Source: Bacteroidales bacterium
Lineage (GTDB): Bacteria; Bacteroidota; Bacteroidia; Bacteroidales; UBA3663
Assembly: GCA_017561935.1 (NCBI GenBank)
Contig: JAFZBE010000032.1
Span: 1 to 35,609 of the forward strand
Direction of reading: 5' to 3'
DNA length: 35,609 nucleotides
This document shows positions 34,485 through 35,609 of this stretch, piece by piece. Made by a program: the position numbers and the translations under genes. The notes under the pieces were generated by a model that saw nothing but the letters and a program-made list of their open reading frames with translations, was not told where the DNA came from and did not search any database. Positions within the stretch are counted from its first letter, which is position 1. Each line of letters starts with the position of its first letter.

Positions 34485-34595
34485 CTACACAAACAATTTA
34501 TCCATCGTCACTTCAGACTGCACAATTCCGCTGTGAAGATTGTAAGCCACTCCGTATGTGGTGATAAACGTGTGGCGGATGGACTTAAGGAGGTG
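34485..34595 (-). pseudogene. C-terminal remnant of a Bacteroidales AAA/DUF234-type ATPase
   Basis: On the minus strand a 36-codon frame reads HLLKSIRHTFITTYGVAYNL, continues HSGIVQSEVTMDKLFV and ends in TAG. I remember this pattern (TTYG..N..S..VQ..VT.DDLF) as the extreme C-terminus of the P-loop ATPases with a nuclease-like C-terminal domain that are common in Bacteroides and Prevotella. Upstream in frame a TAG follows at once, and the sequence becomes the hairpin at 34611-34646, so the rest of the gene is gone. It does not belong to the same family as the ATPase that starts at 34855. Read by eye; the family call is tentative. Confidence 0.55.
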
Positions 34596-34656
34596 CTATC
34601 GCTTATAATGGCTCCTTAACTATCATTTTTGACATAGTTAAGGAGCTACTATCCGC
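34575..34656. other. Nested and alternative long hairpins
   Basis: GCTCCTTAACTAT (34611-34623) and ATAGTTAAGGAGC (34634-34646) are perfect 13-bp inverted repeats. An outer GCGGAT/ATCCGC (34575-34580 with 34651-34656) encloses them. A second TTAAGGAG at 34585-34592 could pair with the same CTCCTTAA arm, so two exclusive folds are possible. The 5' part overlaps the gene remnant, so this may be the end of a mobile or deleted segment. Confidence 0.55.
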
Positions 34657-34773
34657 ATTTGGAGACGTTTCGAGATGCTTCTTGTGTGTTTAACGAAAAG
34701 AGGTAGAGAAACCGGAAAGATGCAGCAGGAAATCACTGGAATCGCCAAAATAATACGATTCCGGCGAATTTCT

Positions 34774-34804
34774 TTTGCTTTTTGAAAAATAAATCGTATC
34801 TTTG
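34774..34804 (+). promoter_or_regulatory. Candidate promoter of the last ATPase gene
   Basis: TTTG at 34774-34777 and TATCTTTG at 34797-34804 with a 19-nt spacer fit the Bacteroidetes consensus. The ATG is 50 nt downstream. Confidence 0.6.
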
Positions 34805-34854
34805 CGGCGTGAAACAGCCGAAATGGCTCTCGCTTATCCTAAGAATATCGAGCT

Positions 34855-35609
34855 ATGAAAAAAGAATTCAACATCACAGGCAGCTGCAACCCTGAGTGGC
34901 ACTATATGGTGGATACAGCTAAACGGTTCACCTCTATTGAGAACCTTATTGAGAAGGGTAAATACTTCACCATCAATCGTGCACGACAATATGGAAAGAC
35001 AACCACATTAGATATGATCTGGCGACGACTATCAGATCGATATCTTGTGGTGCCCTTGAGTTTTGAGGGAATAGACAGTGCAGCCTACGCTTCGCATGAA
35101 TCTTTCTCTGCTATGTTTGCCCGACAGATGAATGAGAATCTTCTTTCTCTCGGCCGCGATGATACAAAAGCCGAGATATGGGATAACTGTACAGCAACAA
35201 CGATCGAGGAACTATCCATCGTCATCACCCGTTATTGCAAGGAGGTTCAGATACCTGTTGTTCTCACCATCGATGAAGTCGATAAGAGCCTTGACAATCA
35301 GCTCTTCCTCGACTTCCTCGGCATGTTGCGCAACAAATATTTGGAACGCAACCGAAAAGGTTTGCAGAGCACCTTCTTCAGCGTTGTGCTTGCTGGAGTA
35401 TATGACGTGAAGAATCTTAAACTGAAAATCCGACCCGATGCAGAAAAGAAATATAACTCGCCGTGGAATATCGCTGCCGACTTCAACGTCGATATGACAT
35501 TCCATCCCGAAGAGATTGCACAGATGCTCACCGACTACGAAGCCGACTACCATACCGGCATGGACATCAAGGCCATCAGCGAAGAAATATACAAATATAC
35601 TACGGGCTA
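34855..35609 (+). CDS. AAA-like ATPase (partial, C-terminus off the right edge)
   Basis: The frame is open from the ATG at 34855 to the window edge, 251 codons. It begins MKKEFNITGSCNPEWHYMVD and continues with ENLIEKGKYFTINRARQYGKTTTL, whose last part is a Walker A-like loop lacking the usual first glycine, and VVLTIDEVDK, a Walker B with an acidic pair. This is the AAA-like ATPase family (often paired with a nuclease-like C-terminal domain) present in many copies in Bacteroidales genomes; its function is not established, though defence or mobile-element roles have been suggested. Codon use is closer to the housekeeping genes than to the secreted genes. It is the probable start of a new transcription unit. 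Confidence 0.85.
   Translation, partial: MKKEFNITGSCNPEWHYMVDTAKRFTSIENLIEKGKYFTINRARQYGKTTTLDMIWRRLSDRYLVVPLSFEGIDSAAYASHESFSAMFARQMNENLLSLGRDDTKAEIWDNCTATTIEELSIVITRYCKEVQIPVVLTIDEVDKSLDNQLFLDFLGMLRNKYLERNRKGLQSTFFSVVLAGVYDVKNLKLKIRPDAEKKYNSPWNIAADFNVDMTFHPEEIAQMLTDYEADYHTGMDIKAISEEIYKYTTG

Larger units (their letters stand above)
34001..34854. other. Long non-coding region rich in hairpins
   Basis: 854 bp with no intact gene. It holds a terminator (34153-34187), a bidirectional hairpin (34379-34427), a minus-strand gene remnant (34485-34595), overlapping long hairpins (34575-34656) and a promoter for the last gene (34774-34804). The part from 34190 to 34375 shows nothing I can name. There is also a short CTCGAA/TTCGAG hairpin near 34095-34116. 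Confidence 0.7.

Noticed and set aside
1..35609. tRNA or rRNA genes
   Set aside because: I looked for tRNA-like TTCGANNCC arms with a cloverleaf. The many TTCGAACCC strings belong to the repeat tracts and lack the rest of a tRNA fold.

Overview
The window looks like a chromosomal segment of a Bacteroidales bacterium, most likely Prevotella-like (Prevotella/Segatella/Xylanibacter group). This is inferred from the type III glutamine synthetase, the DapL route to diaminopimelate, a small cydAB partner protein of the kind found in Bacteroidetes, promoter-like sequences with the Bacteroidetes TTTG / TAnnTTTG pattern, few Shine-Dalgarno sites, and large secreted proteins with Big_2, dockerin and Prevotella-style C-terminal tails. 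No taxonomic marker such as rRNA is present.

Layout. (1) 1-9736, minus strand: dapF > dapL > gltB > gltD > glnN (glnN runs off the left edge). (2) 10039-19775, plus strand: glnK > amtB > pyrG > purF-like amidotransferase > a CarA-CarB fusion containing only the first half of CarB > asnB, ending at a strong terminator. Together these two divergent blocks form a nitrogen-assimilation locus: ammonium uptake and sensing (AmtB/PII), ammonia capture (GlnN, GltBD), and the main enzymes that spend glutamine or glutamate nitrogen (PyrG, PurF, CarA, AsnB, DapL). (3) 20017-23680: a small membrane protein, cydA, cydB and another membrane protein, i.e. a cytochrome bd oxidase operon, ending at a terminator. 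(4) 23851-24188: a promoter followed by an apparently structured RNA of about 300 nt with its own terminator and an internal 54-codon ORF. (5) 24247-34000: three consecutive secreted multidomain genes (C10 cysteine peptidase; a cohesin-like/Big_2/dockerin protein; a cohesin-like/MBG-repeat protein), visibly AT-richer than the rest. (6) 34001-34854: non-coding DNA with several perfect hairpins and a 36-codon remnant of an ATPase gene on the minus strand. (7) 34855-end: 5' part of an AAA-like ATPase.

Main points of interest: the CarA fusion to exactly half of CarB; degenerate TTCRAACCC-type repeats that fill the gaps before many start codons and have also become coding inside carA, at the carA/carB junction and in asnB; two 86-bp palindromic REP-like elements with compensated end bases; the structured leader before the peptidase operon; and an internally duplicated 254-residue unit in the last secreted protein.

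Coordinates and motifs were read by eye. Family assignments are from memory of conserved motifs, with no database search.
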